Positions 7,729-16,856 of a DNA stretch of 64,000 nucleotides are shown here, in pieces. Position 1 is the first letter of the stretch, and each line of letters begins with the position of its first letter. The stretch covers positions 1,364,001-1,428,000 of the forward strand of contig NZ_CP046980.1 of assembly GCF_030408395.1 (NCBI RefSeq). Reading direction: 5' to 3'. The DNA is from Corynebacterium aquatimens (GTDB lineage: Bacteria > Actinomycetota > Actinomycetes > Mycobacteriales > Mycobacteriaceae). The notes below the pieces were generated by a model. The model did not search any database and was not told the DNA's origin. It was given only the letters and a program-made list of their open reading frames with translations. The position numbers were made by a program, and so were the translations under genes.

Positions 7729-9450
7729 GTGAACTGGCAGCAGAATCTGCGGCGCAGCTTCCAGAATCAAACCTTTTGGGGTGATAGCGCACGGATGATC
7801 GAGACCTTCGGCGGCCTAATTGTGGGTATCGCCCTGGCCATCGTGACTTCCGTCGGTATCTACTTCGGTGTGACAAAAGGCGTGGAGGGCAGCAGCGGGA
7901 ATCAAAGCCCAAGGACGACCTCGACGGTCACCGTAACGGCTTCACCCACCACTGCAAAGAAGCCAACGCCGACGTCAACGACTTCCACGAAGCCGACGTC
8001 GACCACGTCCACGGCCCCTGCGCCGTCCACGACGACCTCAGTGACCACGACTTCGAAGACGACGACGTCTAAGACCACGACCTCTAAGACCTCGGCGACC
8101 ACTACGTCGAAGACCACTACGTCAAAGACCACGACCACGAGCGCACCGAAAACCACGTCGACCACTCCGGCGACGAGCCAGACAACGACGTCCGTGAACT
8201 CAACGACACAGACGACCTCGGCGGCTCCGACGACCTCGACCACCTCGGCGGCATCGTCGACAAGCACCAGCACATCGACAAGCACCAGCACGTCGACGAG
8301 CTCCCCGACTTCCGTTCCGGCGCCGTACGCACTGAACCTGGCTGAGCCGAAGCAGTTCGGCTTCAACTGCCACCGCATTCCTGCTCTGACCACTGCGCCG
8401 AACGGTGATCTGCTGGCCGCGTGGGATGGCCGCCCAGATGACTGCCGCGACGCCCCGCAGCCGAACACGATTCTGCAGCGCCGCTCGACCGATGGTGGTC
8501 GTACGTGGGGTGAGCCGACGGTCGTCGCAAAGGCATTCCCGGGATCAGGATTGCTGAAGCGCGACAAGTACGGTTACTCCGACCCTTCCTACGTTGTGGA
8601 TGAGGAAAAGGGCGACATCTACCTGTTCTTCGTCAAGTCTTACGACGTGACCTTCCAGGCAGCGAAGCACGGCACGGACCCGGACAAGCGCGACACTATC
8701 CACGCGGCTGTTGTGAAGTCCTCGGATAACGGCAAGACCTGGTCAGAGCCACGCATCATCACCAAAGACATCACCTCTGAGCCGAACTCCTGGCGCTCCC
8801 GCTTTGCAACCTCCGGCGAGGGCATCCAGCTGAAGTACGGTGAGCACAAGGGCCGTCTCATCCAGCCGTACGTGATTGCGGATACGAGCCAACCCACCGT
8901 GGGCATGCCTCGTAACAACCAGTACCGCGCGGTCATGGTCTACTCCGACGACCACGGGCAGACGTGGAAAGCTGGACGCGCGTTTGGCAACAGCATGGAT
9001 GAGAACAAGGTCGTTGAACTTTCTGACGGCACCGTGATGAACAACTCCCGCCGAAGCGATACGGATACGGGACGCAAGATCGCCTACTCCAAGGATGGCG
9101 GCGTCACGTTCGGCCCGGTGAGCAACTTTGACAAGAACGTTCTTCCGGACCCCCGCAACAACGCCTCCATCATCCGCGCTTACCCGGATGCGCCGCAGGG
9201 TTCCGACGAGGCCAAGGTGCTGATCTTCAGCAACGCAGCAAGTAACAGCAGCCGTTCGGTCGGAACGGTGCGCATTTCCTACGACGACGGAAAGACCTGG
9301 TCAGACGGCCGCCGTTTCCAGATCGGCCCTATGGGTTACTCGTCGCTGACCAAGATCGACGACAAGCACTACGGTCTGTTCTTCGAAACCACCGTCGGCA
9401 CGATGCGCTTCATGCGCTTCCACATCGATTGGCTCGAAGCTAACGCATAA
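7729..9450 (+). CDS. nanH: Membrane-tethered exo-alpha-sialidase (neuraminidase)
   Basis: Cleaves terminal sialic acid from host glycans at the cell surface. The 573-residue protein has an N-terminal membrane segment (about residues 27-47), a Ser/Thr-rich stalk of about 140 residues (TTS/KTT runs, about 60-200), then a six-bladed sialidase domain. Visible marks are the HRIP arginine motif at 215-218 and Asp boxes SxDxGxxW or variants (STDGGRTW, SSDNGKTW, SDDHGQTW, SKDGGVTF, SYDDGKTW). Start is GTG 7729 behind GAGAGGAG. There is no sortase LPxTG; the N-terminal helix appears to be the anchor. The stalk is probably O-mannosylated, as in other actinobacteria (inference). It ends 40 bp from an IS3 insertion. 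Confidence 0.9.
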   Translation: MNWQQNLRRSFQNQTFWGDSARMIETFGGLIVGIALAIVTSVGIYFGVTKGVEGSSGNQSPRTTSTVTVTASPTTAKKPTPTSTTSTKPTSTTSTAPAPSTTTSVTTTSKTTTSKTTTSKTSATTTSKTTTSKTTTTSAPKTTSTTPATSQTTTSVNSTTQTTSAAPTTSTTSAASSTSTSTSTSTSTSTSSPTSVPAPYALNLAEPKQFGFNCHRIPALTTAPNGDLLAAWDGRPDDCRDAPQPNTILQRRSTDGGRTWGEPTVVAKAFPGSGLLKRDKYGYSDPSYVVDEEKGDIYLFFVKSYDVTFQAAKHGTDPDKRDTIHAAVVKSSDNGKTWSEPRIITKDITSEPNSWRSRFATSGEGIQLKYGEHKGRLIQPYVIADTSQPTVGMPRNNQYRAVMVYSDDHGQTWKAGRAFGNSMDENKVVELSDGTVMNNSRRSDTDTGRKIAYSKDGGVTFGPVSNFDKNVLPDPRNNASIIRAYPDAPQGSDEAKVLIFSNAASNSSRSVGTVRISYDDGKTWSDGRRFQIGPMGYSSLTKIDDKHYGLFFETTVGTMRFMRFHIDWLEANA

Positions 9451-9492
9451 CGCGCCGCGCAGTACCACGCGAGCCCCGTTGCACCCTGTGTG

Positions 9493-9548
9493 AACTGCTC
9501 CCCATTAGTTGGACTGAGAAATCAGTTACCGACTAATGGGGAGCAGTT
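9493..9548 (+). promoter_or_regulatory. Stem-loop that can hide the orfA ribosome site
   Basis: AACTGCTCCCCATTAGT (9493-9509) pairs perfectly with ACTAATGGGGAGCAGTT (9532-9548). The right arm contains GGGGAG, the likely ribosome site for the orfA start at 9552. The left arm overlaps the IS terminus, so only read-through transcripts from outside would form the stem (inference). Confidence 0.6.
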
Positions 9549-9551
9549 CCT

Positions 9552-10034
9552 TTGAGAGCACGTAGTTCGCTCAGTGAAGTTCAGCGTGAACAGTTAGTGG
9601 AGCTTTTCGAGCAGGGGATGGGTTGCCAGGCCGCTGCCATTGCTCTTGGTGTCTCCAGATACGCCGCCCGTATGCTCTATCGTCGGTTTACGCTGCATGG
9701 CAAGCTATGTCTTGTGGAGAAACCGACTAAGCAGCAGTATTCGTTCGACTTCAAGAAGGAAATTGTCCAACGCCACCTTGCTGGTGAGACAGCGATGGAT
9801 CTTGCGCGTGAATTTGGCCTGTCATCAGAACAGCTGGTCAGCGGGTGGTCGTGGAAATGGCGTAAAGGTGGCGATGAGGCGCTAAAACCGAAGCCGAAGG
9901 GTAGGCCCAAAGGCTCGGTCGCATCGAAGCCGCTGTCGGAGGAAGAGAAGCTGCGCCGCCAGATCGCACGGTTGGAAGCGGAAAACGCCTACTTAAAAAA
10001 ATTGCGGGACTTGAGGAACCAGGGACGCGCCTGA
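9552..10034 (+). CDS. IS3-family transposase OrfA
   Basis: A 160-residue DNA-binding protein of an IS150-like element. It has two helix-turn-helix regions (about 15-45 and 65-95) and a C-terminal heptad segment (EEEKLRRQIARLEAENAYLKKL) typical of the leucine zipper. The start is TTG at 9552 behind GGGGAG. A run of seven A at 9995-10001 is the likely -1 frameshift site. The -1 frame from 10001 joins directly to OrfB, so the functional transposase would be OrfAB. OrfA itself appears intact. Confidence 0.9.
   Translation: MRARSSLSEVQREQLVELFEQGMGCQAAAIALGVSRYAARMLYRRFTLHGKLCLVEKPTKQQYSFDFKKEIVQRHLAGETAMDLAREFGLSSEQLVSGWSWKWRKGGDEALKPKPKGRPKGSVASKPLSEEEKLRRQIARLEAENAYLKKLRDLRNQGRA
9995..10001 (+). 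other. Likely -1 programmed frameshift site (A7)
   Basis: Seven consecutive A within TTA-AAA-AAA of orfA. Slipping back one base leads into an open frame (IAGLEEPGTRLKVQ...) that joins seamlessly to OrfB. Confidence 0.75.
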
Positions 10035-10813
10035 AAGTCCAGGCGATTGTCATCCTCAAGTCACAACATCGTCTGCAATACCTTTTGGATGCGGCGGGCA
10101 TGGCGAGATCGACGTTCTTCTACCACCAGAAACGCCTGCGCGAGCCGGATAAGCACGCTGCGCTCAAAGACGCGATCCGGGAAAGCTTCGAGCGTAACAA
10201 GCATCGCTATGGCTACCGACGAGTGCTCCTTGACCTGCGCAACCAGGGCTGGGTGGTCAACCACAAGCTCGTCTACAAGCTCATGTGCGAGATGGGGCTT
10301 CGAGCCAAGGTCCGCCAGCGCAGGCCATATGTTTCCTACAACGGGACGATCAGCCACATTGCCGCCAACACACTTGACCGCAAGTTCACCCCAGATAAGC
10401 CAAATGCCGTCTTTGTCAGCGACGTCACCGAGTTCAGGGTCGCAGGCCGCAAGGTCTATCTGTCACCGGTGATGGACCTGTTCGACCGTTCAATCGTTGC
10501 CCACACCGTGGCTACATCGCCGTCGACAGCGTTTACCGCCGCTTCTTTATCCAAGGCAATCGCGGCGTGTGCACCTGAACCCGGGTGGATGATGCACACC
10601 GATCAAGGCTTCCAGTACCAGCATTCCTCGTGGCGTGACCTGATCGGCGATAACGGTGGTGTTCAGTCGATGTCGCGTAAAGCCAACTGCTACGACAACG
10701 CGGTGATGGAGAACTTCTTCGGCCACCTGAAAGCCGAGATGTACCACGGGGAAGTCTTCGACACCGTCGCAGAGTTCAACCAGGCGATCGACGAGTACAT
10801 CCAGTGGTACAAC
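10001..10813 (+). pseudogene. IS3-family transposase OrfB, disrupted by IS21 insertion
   Basis: The integrase-core half of the transposase, reached by -1 frameshift from orfA. HTH_21 (about FFYHQKRLREPDKH...YGYRRV) precedes the DDE catalytic core with SDVTEF, HTDQGFQY and the YDNAVMENFFGHLK glutamate. The reading frame is correct up to WYN at 10813, where the IS21-family element enters. The open frame then runs on into IS21 sequence to 10906 (translated CRFGVVGTAS...), which is not native. The missing 27 residues are at 13464-13544. Confidence 0.9.
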
Positions 10814-10968
10814 TGTCGATTCGGGGTAGTTGGTACCGCGAGTCCGCGTAGTTGGTACCGGTGTTCCACGTACTCGGTACTGCAAGGGGTTTTCTTTCAT
10901 AGTTGATGTTGGCGACACCACAATCCGGTGGTGTCGCGTCAACATCTACTTGGAAGGAGCCGGTCCTT

Positions 10969-12576
10969 GTGGCCAACTTCAAACAGATCATCGCGATGTG
11001 CCTTGACGGTGCAAGCTATGCGCAGATCACACACGCATTGGGATGTTCACGGCGAGAAGTATCCCGCGCAAAGAAAGTCATCGCTGATGAGGCACTAACG
11101 CCAGAGCGTTTCCGCCAACTCCCACCGGGATGGTTCGATGAACGATTCAGCGACGGCCGGAGTAAGCGGACGATGTCCTACGACCAGCCTGATTTTCAAG
11201 CCCTTGCACGCAAGCTCCAAAGCAAAAAGCACGTGACCAGGCATAAGCTGTGGATGGACTACTTGTCGCAGCCGTGTCCGACGGACAAGACAAAGTACCA
11301 GTACTCCCAGTTTTGCAGTGGGCTCAATGAATTTCTCCGTGCTCATGATCTTGTCGAAGTCGTCACCCATGAGCCGGGGCAAGAGCTTTACGTCGACTGG
11401 GCTGGCGACAAAGTGCCGGTGGTGGATCAGGCCAGTGGTGATACCGCATTCAAGGCGTCACTGTTTATCGCGGTATGCCCGTACTCAGGACTGATGTACG
11501 TCACTGCTGCTGCGAATGAGAAGATGCCGGCTTGGATTGAGTGCCACGTCAAAGCGTTGAACTATCTTGGCAAATTACCGGCGGTCATCGTGCCGGATAA
11601 TGCCTCTACGGCGACCTACCGGCCGAGGAAGCATTCAGGCTACCGGATGGTCACTGACCGCTACGCAGCGTTTGCCGACTATTACGGGGTCACGATTGTG
11701 CCGACAAGACCTGGCAGGCCACGCGACAAAGCGGCAGTAGAACGTGCTGTGAAAATCGCCTACGCCAAAATACTCGGGTATTTCAGCGACGAGGTCTTCT
11801 ACAATCTCGATGAACTCAATGAGGCAATCGCTGACCGGCTTGCCGATATCAACAGCGCAATGACACGGGCTGATGGCACAACACGGCGCATGCGCTTTGA
11901 GCAAGAAGAAGCATCAGTGATGCGCGATCTGCCGCCGACACCGTTTACGGAAGTGTCATACAAGCGGCTCAAAGTCGACCGTAATTGGCACATCACCTGT
12001 GACTACCAGTACTACTCTGTGCCATTTCAGCTGGTAGGAGAGGCAGTGACGGTCAGGCTCACCCCGCAACTGGTGAGCATCTTCAACGGCGATCAACTAG
12101 TTGCTGAACACACACGCCTTCACGGATTCAAATACCGGTACTCCACTGATCCCAACCATGGGCCAAGCAGCGATGACGAAGGCCACAAGGCGCTCACCCG
12201 CGACGAACTCTTGGCTTGGGCCTCGTCGTTCGGTTCTGCAACGCACACAGTCATAGCGATGATCCTCGATCGTAATAGTGCCGCCGTCCCCCGCGGACTT
12301 CTCCAAGCTCGCAACGTGCTGGCCAACCTGGGCAAAAAGCACAGCAAAACCACCCTCGAGCCGGCGTGCCAGCAGGTCTTAGAAAAGAAGCTGGCTCCAA
12401 CTATGGCTGTGATCAAGCGCATCCAGACTGACATTGCGCACGCTCAGCAGCACCCTGCTGCACCAGGGCGAAGGACACAGCCCGCGACGAAGAACCAACA
12501 ACGCCCAGGCGCCCCGCTTACCAGCGACGCAGCTGACGCCGTCTTCATCCGGCCTGCTGACCACTACGAAAACTAG
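10969..12576 (+). CDS. istA: IS21-family transposase IstA
   Basis: DDE transposase, 535 residues from GTG 10969. Domains: N-terminal helix-turn-helix (SYAQITHALGCSRREVSRAK), then an rve-type integrase core with acidic residues in VDWAGDKV, VPDNAS and DKAAVERAVKIAY, and a C-terminal beta-rich Mu-like region. The open frame extends to 10903 through the left end of the element, but GGAAGGAG (10951-10958) lies 10 bases before the GTG. The gene is followed 14 bp later by istB, with which it acts. Confidence 0.92.
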   Translation: MANFKQIIAMCLDGASYAQITHALGCSRREVSRAKKVIADEALTPERFRQLPPGWFDERFSDGRSKRTMSYDQPDFQALARKLQSKKHVTRHKLWMDYLSQPCPTDKTKYQYSQFCSGLNEFLRAHDLVEVVTHEPGQELYVDWAGDKVPVVDQASGDTAFKASLFIAVCPYSGLMYVTAAANEKMPAWIECHVKALNYLGKLPAVIVPDNASTATYRPRKHSGYRMVTDRYAAFADYYGVTIVPTRPGRPRDKAAVERAVKIAYAKILGYFSDEVFYNLDELNEAIADRLADINSAMTRADGTTRRMRFEQEEASVMRDLPPTPFTEVSYKRLKVDRNWHITCDYQYYSVPFQLVGEAVTVRLTPQLVSIFNGDQLVAEHTRLHGFKYRYSTDPNHGPSSDDEGHKALTRDELLAWASSFGSATHTVIAMILDRNSAAVPRGLLQARNVLANLGKKHSKTTLEPACQQVLEKKLAPTMAVIKRIQTDIAHAQQHPAAPGRRTQPATKNQQRPGAPLTSDAADAVFIRPADHYEN

Positions 12577-12590
12577 AAGGAGCGTGAACC

Positions 12591-13349
12591 ATGAGCAACA
12601 TCAATGACGAAACAGTACGGGCAAAAATGCGAAAGCTTCGCGTATCGACCTTCGCTGATGTCTTCTACGAGATTGTCAACGACGAGGCCTACGCGGATGC
12701 GCTACCAGAGGACATCTTCCTCGCAGCAGTCGAAGAGGCCTACACACAGCGGCAACAACGCAACATCGCCAAAGCCATCACCCAGGCACAATTCCGATAC
12801 CCGGACGCGAGCCTTGCTGAAGTCACCCGAGCAGAACAACGCGGCATCAACATGCGCCAACTGAAACGAATCGCGGCGACCAACTGGCGGGAAAATCCGA
12901 CCAACATTCACATCCTCGCGCCGACCGGAACAGGGAAAACATACATAGTCTGCGCCATCGGCGTCGCCGCATGTCAAGCCGGATACTCCGTGGCCTACTA
13001 CCGGCTAGACCAACTCGTAGACATGTTGGCGGTCTTCTCACCGACTGACCAGAACTACCTCGATAAGATGCGGAAACTGATCAATGTCGATGTCCTTATC
13101 ATCGACGATTTTATGACCATGAGCATCAACCAGCGCGGGCAAGAAGACCTGAGCAAGATCATATTCGACCGCGACGGTCGGCTCCCAACACTGATCTCCT
13201 CCCAATCGGCCGCCGCCTACTGGGTCGAAGCCCTCCCCGACAGAGTCGGAGCCGATTCACTCGTTAGCCGCCTCAACAACGGCCACCGAATCCGCATCGG
13301 AGACTTCGACATGCGCAAGGCCACCACCCCAATAGAACCGGACGAATAA
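12591..13349 (+). CDS. istB: IS21-family helper ATPase IstB
   Basis: AAA+ ATPase of 252 residues that assembles on target DNA and stimulates IstA. It resembles DnaC/DnaA-type ATPases. Walker A is APTGTGKTY (about residue 106), Walker B is DVLIIDDFM (about 172), and an SQ...W sensor-like segment follows. Start ATG 12591 has AAGGAG 9 bases upstream. A strong hairpin at 13358 follows the stop. Confidence 0.93.
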   Translation: MSNINDETVRAKMRKLRVSTFADVFYEIVNDEAYADALPEDIFLAAVEEAYTQRQQRNIAKAITQAQFRYPDASLAEVTRAEQRGINMRQLKRIAATNWRENPTNIHILAPTGTGKTYIVCAIGVAACQAGYSVAYYRLDQLVDMLAVFSPTDQNYLDKMRKLINVDVLIIDDFMTMSINQRGQEDLSKIIFDRDGRLPTLISSQSAAAYWVEALPDRVGADSLVSRLNNGHRIRIGDFDMRKATTPIEPDE

Positions 13350-13357
13350 AGCAAACA

Positions 13358-13382
13358 GCCGGGCCGACTCCGTCGGCCCGGC
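13358..13382 (+). terminator. Hairpin terminator after istB
   Basis: GCCGGGCCGAC and GTCGGCCCGGC pair perfectly around three bases. No T-run follows, which is common in actinobacteria. Confidence 0.65.
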
Positions 13383-13463
13383 CCCCGGTACCAACTACCC
13401 GGAACCCGGCAGTACCGGGTCTCCGGAACACCGGTACCAAAAACCCGCATCTGACAGTACAAC

Positions 13464-13544
13464 ACCGAACGCATCCAACAACGACTCAAGGGCCTGACCC
13501 CGATGCAATATCGAAATCAGACCCTTGAAGCCCTAACCGCCTAG
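13464..13544 (+). pseudogene. 3' end of IS3 OrfB, separated by the IS21 insertion
   Basis: In frame with the 10001-10813 fragment after removing IS21 and one GTACAAC copy, this encodes [19 protein letters not shown]... ending at TAG 13542-13544, the standard C-terminus of IS150-type OrfB. It shows orfB was intact before the insertion. Confidence 0.85.
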
Positions 13545-13649
13545 AATTAAACCAGTCCAACTTTCGGGGGCTAGTTCAGTGTGCAGCGGGGTTTACACAT
13601 TCGAGCATGTGCTTAACGACGCTTTTTTGCCCGCCCGGTCCTTATAGCG

Positions 13650-14714
13650 TCAGCCGATAAACGGCAGACGGATTCCCAACTGTTGCACGATCACCACTGC
13701 GAGCAGCACCACCACCGCAGCAGTAGACAGCCCCACCGCGACTTTCTCAGGGATGCCGAGCTTCGATGACAGCGCGTCGATAAGCACGGCTGTGTCTTCA
13801 AAATCAGCGGGGCTCGTGCCCCAACCGGGCGCCGCCGGACCAGGGGCACCGCCCGGATTGTGCGGTGCCGGCGCAGTCCCGCCGAGCAAAGGGCGGCTGA
13901 TCCGCTCGTCGGAACGCACCGGGCGCCCTTCACTGCGGTCCAGTGGCCAGCCTTCTAAAACATCGCTTTTGGACGTCCAGAGCACCCGGTTCTTTCGCCC
14001 CGGATCGCTCGGAGCCCTCCAGCCGCCGAGGCCGAGGGTGTTCAAGGCGCCGCCGGGAAGGTAGGTGCGGTCGAAGGAACGCGACAGCGAATCCCACGCC
14101 CTGTCGCCCCGGTGGCCGCCGCCACCCACGCCCTGCAGCCACAACTCGGGATGGGAGAAAACCGTCGTGCCAAACACACTCTCCTTGTCCACAACGATAC
14201 CCACGGCCATAGCCATGTGCTTTTGGTCCAGCATCGTGTCATTGTGCGTACGGGGGGACGTCCGCCAGGTCTCAAACATGTCGATCGCCATCTGCGCCCA
14301 TTCCGCGTCCGTAAGACGCGACGCCGGTTTGCGGCCCGGCGTGGTAAACGCCGCGATATTTTCCCCAGACAAGCCCCCGTTGCCGCTGTCAGGGCTGTGT
14401 CCGAAGCCATCGTAGCGCGTGGGGCTGGAGTAGTGGGCCATCTGTCGGCTCCAGTTCTCCGCCTGGTCCGCCAGCTCTACGTGCACTAGGAGCGGGTGCA
14501 GGCCGTGGCGCACGCGGTAGAGGTTGATCATCTCTTCCACCGCTTGGGCGACGACGCGCTGTTTATCTGTGACGGACAAACCCGCCATGTTCGGCGCAGC
14601 GATCGCCTGCGCCACAAAGCTTTCCGACGGCCCTACCGCCGACGCAGCCGTCACAGCCAACGCTCCCGACATTGCCAGCGCCATCACCCGACGCGAAACA
14701 GAAAACCGACTCAT
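13650..14714 (-). CDS. Exported CAP-domain (SCP/PR1-like) membrane-anchored protein
   Basis: A 354-residue protein with an N-terminal signal peptide (AMSGALAVTAASAV... to about 40), a CAP domain (about 50-190; HPLLVHVELADQAENWS, MAHYSSPTRYDGFGHS, SGENIAAF, FGTTVFSHPELWLQG), a Pro/Gly-rich linker, and a C-terminal transmembrane helix (AAVVVLLAVVIVQQL). Bacterial CAP proteins are of uncertain function; some bind wall or lipid. The ATG at 14714 has TAACAT (14722-14727) seven bases upstream and no Shine-Dalgarno, suggesting a leaderless mRNA. Downstream, the IS3 element ends at 13578, so the terminator region may have been displaced. Confidence 0.85.
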   Translation of the reverse strand: MSRFSVSRRVMALAMSGALAVTAASAVGPSESFVAQAIAAPNMAGLSVTDKQRVVAQAVEEMINLYRVRHGLHPLLVHVELADQAENWSRQMAHYSSPTRYDGFGHSPDSGNGGLSGENIAAFTTPGRKPASRLTDAEWAQMAIDMFETWRTSPRTHNDTMLDQKHMAMAVGIVVDKESVFGTTVFSHPELWLQGVGGGGHRGDRAWDSLSRSFDRTYLPGGALNTLGLGGWRAPSDPGRKNRVLWTSKSDVLEGWPLDRSEGRPVRSDERISRPLLGGTAPAPHNPGGAPGPAAPGWGTSPADFEDTAVLIDALSSKLGIPEKVAVGLSTAAVVVLLAVVIVQQLGIRLPFIG

Positions 14715-14805
14715 GAGTCTGATGTTACGACAGAGCGCTTGATTAGGACTGGTGAATGGGCCCGGTTCGCAAGACCGGGCTCACCAGTGGTGCCGTCGGC
14801 AAGCG

Positions 14806-14848
14806 AAAAGCCCCGCTCCCCACTCGAGGTGGGAACGCGGGACCTTTT
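14806..14848 (-). terminator. Terminator of the surface-protein gene
   Basis: On the minus strand, GTCCCGCGTTCCCAC and GTGGGGAGCGGGGC pair around a short loop, followed by TTTT. It lies just after the stop at 14865. Confidence 0.75.
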
Positions 14849-14864
14849 AGAGTCGAGCTCCGAA

Positions 14865-16460
14865 TTAGTTCGACGGAGCCGGTACAACCGTGGTGGTCAC
14901 GGTTGCCTGCGGAACTTCGTCAGCAGCCGGGATGCACTGGGTGATGATGCCGGCCAGACCTGCCAGAGCAAGTGCACCACCGAAGCCGCCAACACCCGCG
15001 GCAACCTGGTTCTCGTGAAGGCTGAAGTGGTGAGCAGCTGCTCGGACTGCTTCCTGCGCACCTTCAAAACCAGGGACACGAAGAGCGCCCAGGATCGTCG
15101 GGATCATGACCAGCAGAGGCACACCAAGGCCGACGATGCTTGCGATGCACTCTGGGCTCTGGAGACGCTTCAGGTTGGCGTTGTTAGAGCTCTTGTTCGC
15201 AGCAGTGCCGTTATCCGTGGAAGGCGTGGAATCGTTCGACTTCTTCGAAGAGAGGCCCGCGCCGTCGCCACCACCGTTGCCGCCGCCACCGCCAAGGAGA
15301 GATGCACGGCCTTCCACGTTGCCCTTGACGTTGTCGGTGACGTTGACCGGAACATCAACAAACGCGTTGTTGTCCCGACCGTTGTCGCGAACGTCAACGG
15401 TTGCGGTCGCGTTGTTGTCCTTTACCTCAACGATCGGGTTACCGCTGTCGTTGATGGAGTTACCGTGAATGTCAACCTTGGGGTCAGTGACATTGACATT
15501 GATCAATGAAGTGAGGCTTGGGAACAGTCCAGCACCGCCACCAGCAGCTGCACCACCCAGGCCGAGCAGGCCGAGAATAGCTCCAACCGCGCCAGCGCCG
15601 GCGCCACCGCCTTCACCGCCGCCCCCAAGGAGGCCACCGAGAACATCCCCGATGGATTGGCTGCCCTTTGGCTTCGTACCGTTAATCCTCACGGTTACGG
15701 TTTCGGACCAGCTCTTGGTGGGATCCTCATTATCCGGGACGCGAAGTTTCACAACAATGTCTTGGATGCCGCCACCGTAGGTTGACGGGGGCAAAATCTG
15801 AAGTCGTCCACCGTCGTTGAACGTGGTCCAGCCGCGCGTCTCGGTGTAGGTTTCCGCGTTGAGCGGGATCTGCACGGCATCCAGAGTTTGCCGGGGTTCT
15901 TCTGAGAAGTCGACTTCGTGGCGCACATCCAAGCCCGTGATTTCGTGAACCCATTGCGGCCGGCGATCCACATTGAATTTGAATTCAGCGTCACTCACGT
16001 TGAACGCTTCAGCATAATCGGCAGCATCGGCATTACTCTTCGGAAGATTCTCGGCGCGGATACCGTTCTTCGGCATTTTGACGCGGATCGGCATGGAGTA
16101 CGTGCCACCCTTACCAGTCAGGCTTTGTGGCTCGGTAAGAACGACCCTTCCGTTAACGTTCTTAACACCCCAGCGATCCTCAGCTTTAACTACACCGATG
16201 CCCCTCTCCGCGTAGTTAGGTACTACAACGACATCGTCTGGCAGTTCAATGCCTTTAACAGTCGCTGTACCGGCGGAGAAATCATACACAGTGTTGAACG
16301 TACCGACGAAGTCCGCCTTGGTTGGATCATCGACGGTGTTCTGAGCAACGGCAGCCGGAAGCGCAGTCAGATCGAGAGCTGGAGACAACGGGGCAACGAG
16401 TGCAACAGCAAGAGCACCGGCCGCGAGCGTGATGCGGCGGGAACGAATTGAAGAAGCCAT
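14865..16460 (-). CDS. Exported surface protein, paralogue 1
   Basis: A 531-residue secreted protein. After the signal peptide (to about residue 40, ending AVAQ) come two beta-type modules of about 110 residues, each with a W..xN..G.L...P signature (WGVKNVNGRVVLTEP, WTTFNDGGRLQILPP). A Gly-rich hydrophobic stretch follows, then an Asn/Val/Asp-rich stretch (VEVKDNNATATVDVRDN). The C-terminal domain has two hydrophobic helices and two cysteines (CIASIVGLGVPL ... ITQCIP). The same architecture recurs at 23412-25409. No LPxTG sorting signal exists; the C-terminal hydrophobic helices probably anchor it in the inner or mycomembrane. Function unknown. AAAGGA lies 6 bases before the ATG. Confidence 0.75.
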   Translation of the reverse strand: MASSIRSRRITLAAGALAVALVAPLSPALDLTALPAAVAQNTVDDPTKADFVGTFNTVYDFSAGTATVKGIELPDDVVVVPNYAERGIGVVKAEDRWGVKNVNGRVVLTEPQSLTGKGGTYSMPIRVKMPKNGIRAENLPKSNADAADYAEAFNVSDAEFKFNVDRRPQWVHEITGLDVRHEVDFSEEPRQTLDAVQIPLNAETYTETRGWTTFNDGGRLQILPPSTYGGGIQDIVVKLRVPDNEDPTKSWSETVTVRINGTKPKGSQSIGDVLGGLLGGGGEGGGAGAGAVGAILGLLGLGGAAAGGGAGLFPSLTSLINVNVTDPKVDIHGNSINDSGNPIVEVKDNNATATVDVRDNGRDNNAFVDVPVNVTDNVKGNVEGRASLLGGGGGNGGGDGAGLSSKKSNDSTPSTDNGTAANKSSNNANLKRLQSPECIASIVGLGVPLLVMIPTILGALRVPGFEGAQEAVRAAAHHFSLHENQVAAGVGGFGGALALAGLAGIITQCIPAADEVPQATVTTTVVPAPSN

Positions 16461-16856
16461 GAAGATTCCTTTGCAGAGGGTGGAAACGTAACTTCACACC
16501 TTTAATTGGACCGTGCTGATTAGACCAGAAACTTCACAGCTTCGCGACCGTAGTTTCCAGCGTTAATTTATGATGAAATTCACGCACAGATGTAGACGTT
16601 TTCCTAGGTCGCGATAGGTTATAGCGCTGGCCAGCAAAAAGGGAAGAGCTAAGTGAACGGCCTGCCTCGGCACATACGGGCATCCAGGTTTTGTTCAATT
16701 CGAGTTTGCTCAAGCGTTCTCTAAAAATTCATTTAAGCGTCACCGGCGTTACACGTGGAGGAGTCGACGGGCGTAGGAGATGAAAGCAAAACGGAGAATG
16801 TGTTTGCGCGGCGGATTTCCAATCGCGATCCCCCGTGGAGTAGACTTTCGCTGTTC
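16461..16856. other. Upstream region of surface protein 1 and of the tRNA
   Basis: A 396-bp AT-richer gap with the minus-strand promoter and leader of the surface gene and the plus-strand promoter of the tRNA. I see no gene and could not assign -10/-35 boxes with confidence. Confidence 0.3.

Larger units (their letters stand above)
10814..13456 (+). mobile_element. Complete IS21-family insertion sequence
   Basis: A 2643-bp element beginning TGTCGATTCGGGGTAG and ending with the complement of TGTCAGATGCGGGTTT, flanked by a perfect 7-bp duplication GTACAAC (10807-10813 and 13457-13463). Several GGTACC-centred subterminal repeats lie at both ends (for example TTGGTACCG near 10830 and 10854, and GGTACC near 13387 and 13433), as expected for multiple transposase sites in IS21 elements. 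It carries istA and istB, both intact, so the element may be active. It entered orfB of the IS3 element, making it the later arrival. Confidence 0.93.
9491..13578 (+). mobile_element. IS3-family (IS150-like) element interrupted by an IS21-family element
   Basis: Imperfect terminal repeats start TGAACTGCTCCCC at 9491 and end GGGGGCTAGTTCA at 13578. A 3-bp duplication GTG flanks both sides (9488-9490, 13579-13581). Without the nested element (10814-13456) and the duplicated 7 bp, the IS would be 1438 bp, a normal length for the IS150 subgroup. It carries orfA and an orfB now split by the insertion. Confidence 0.9.
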
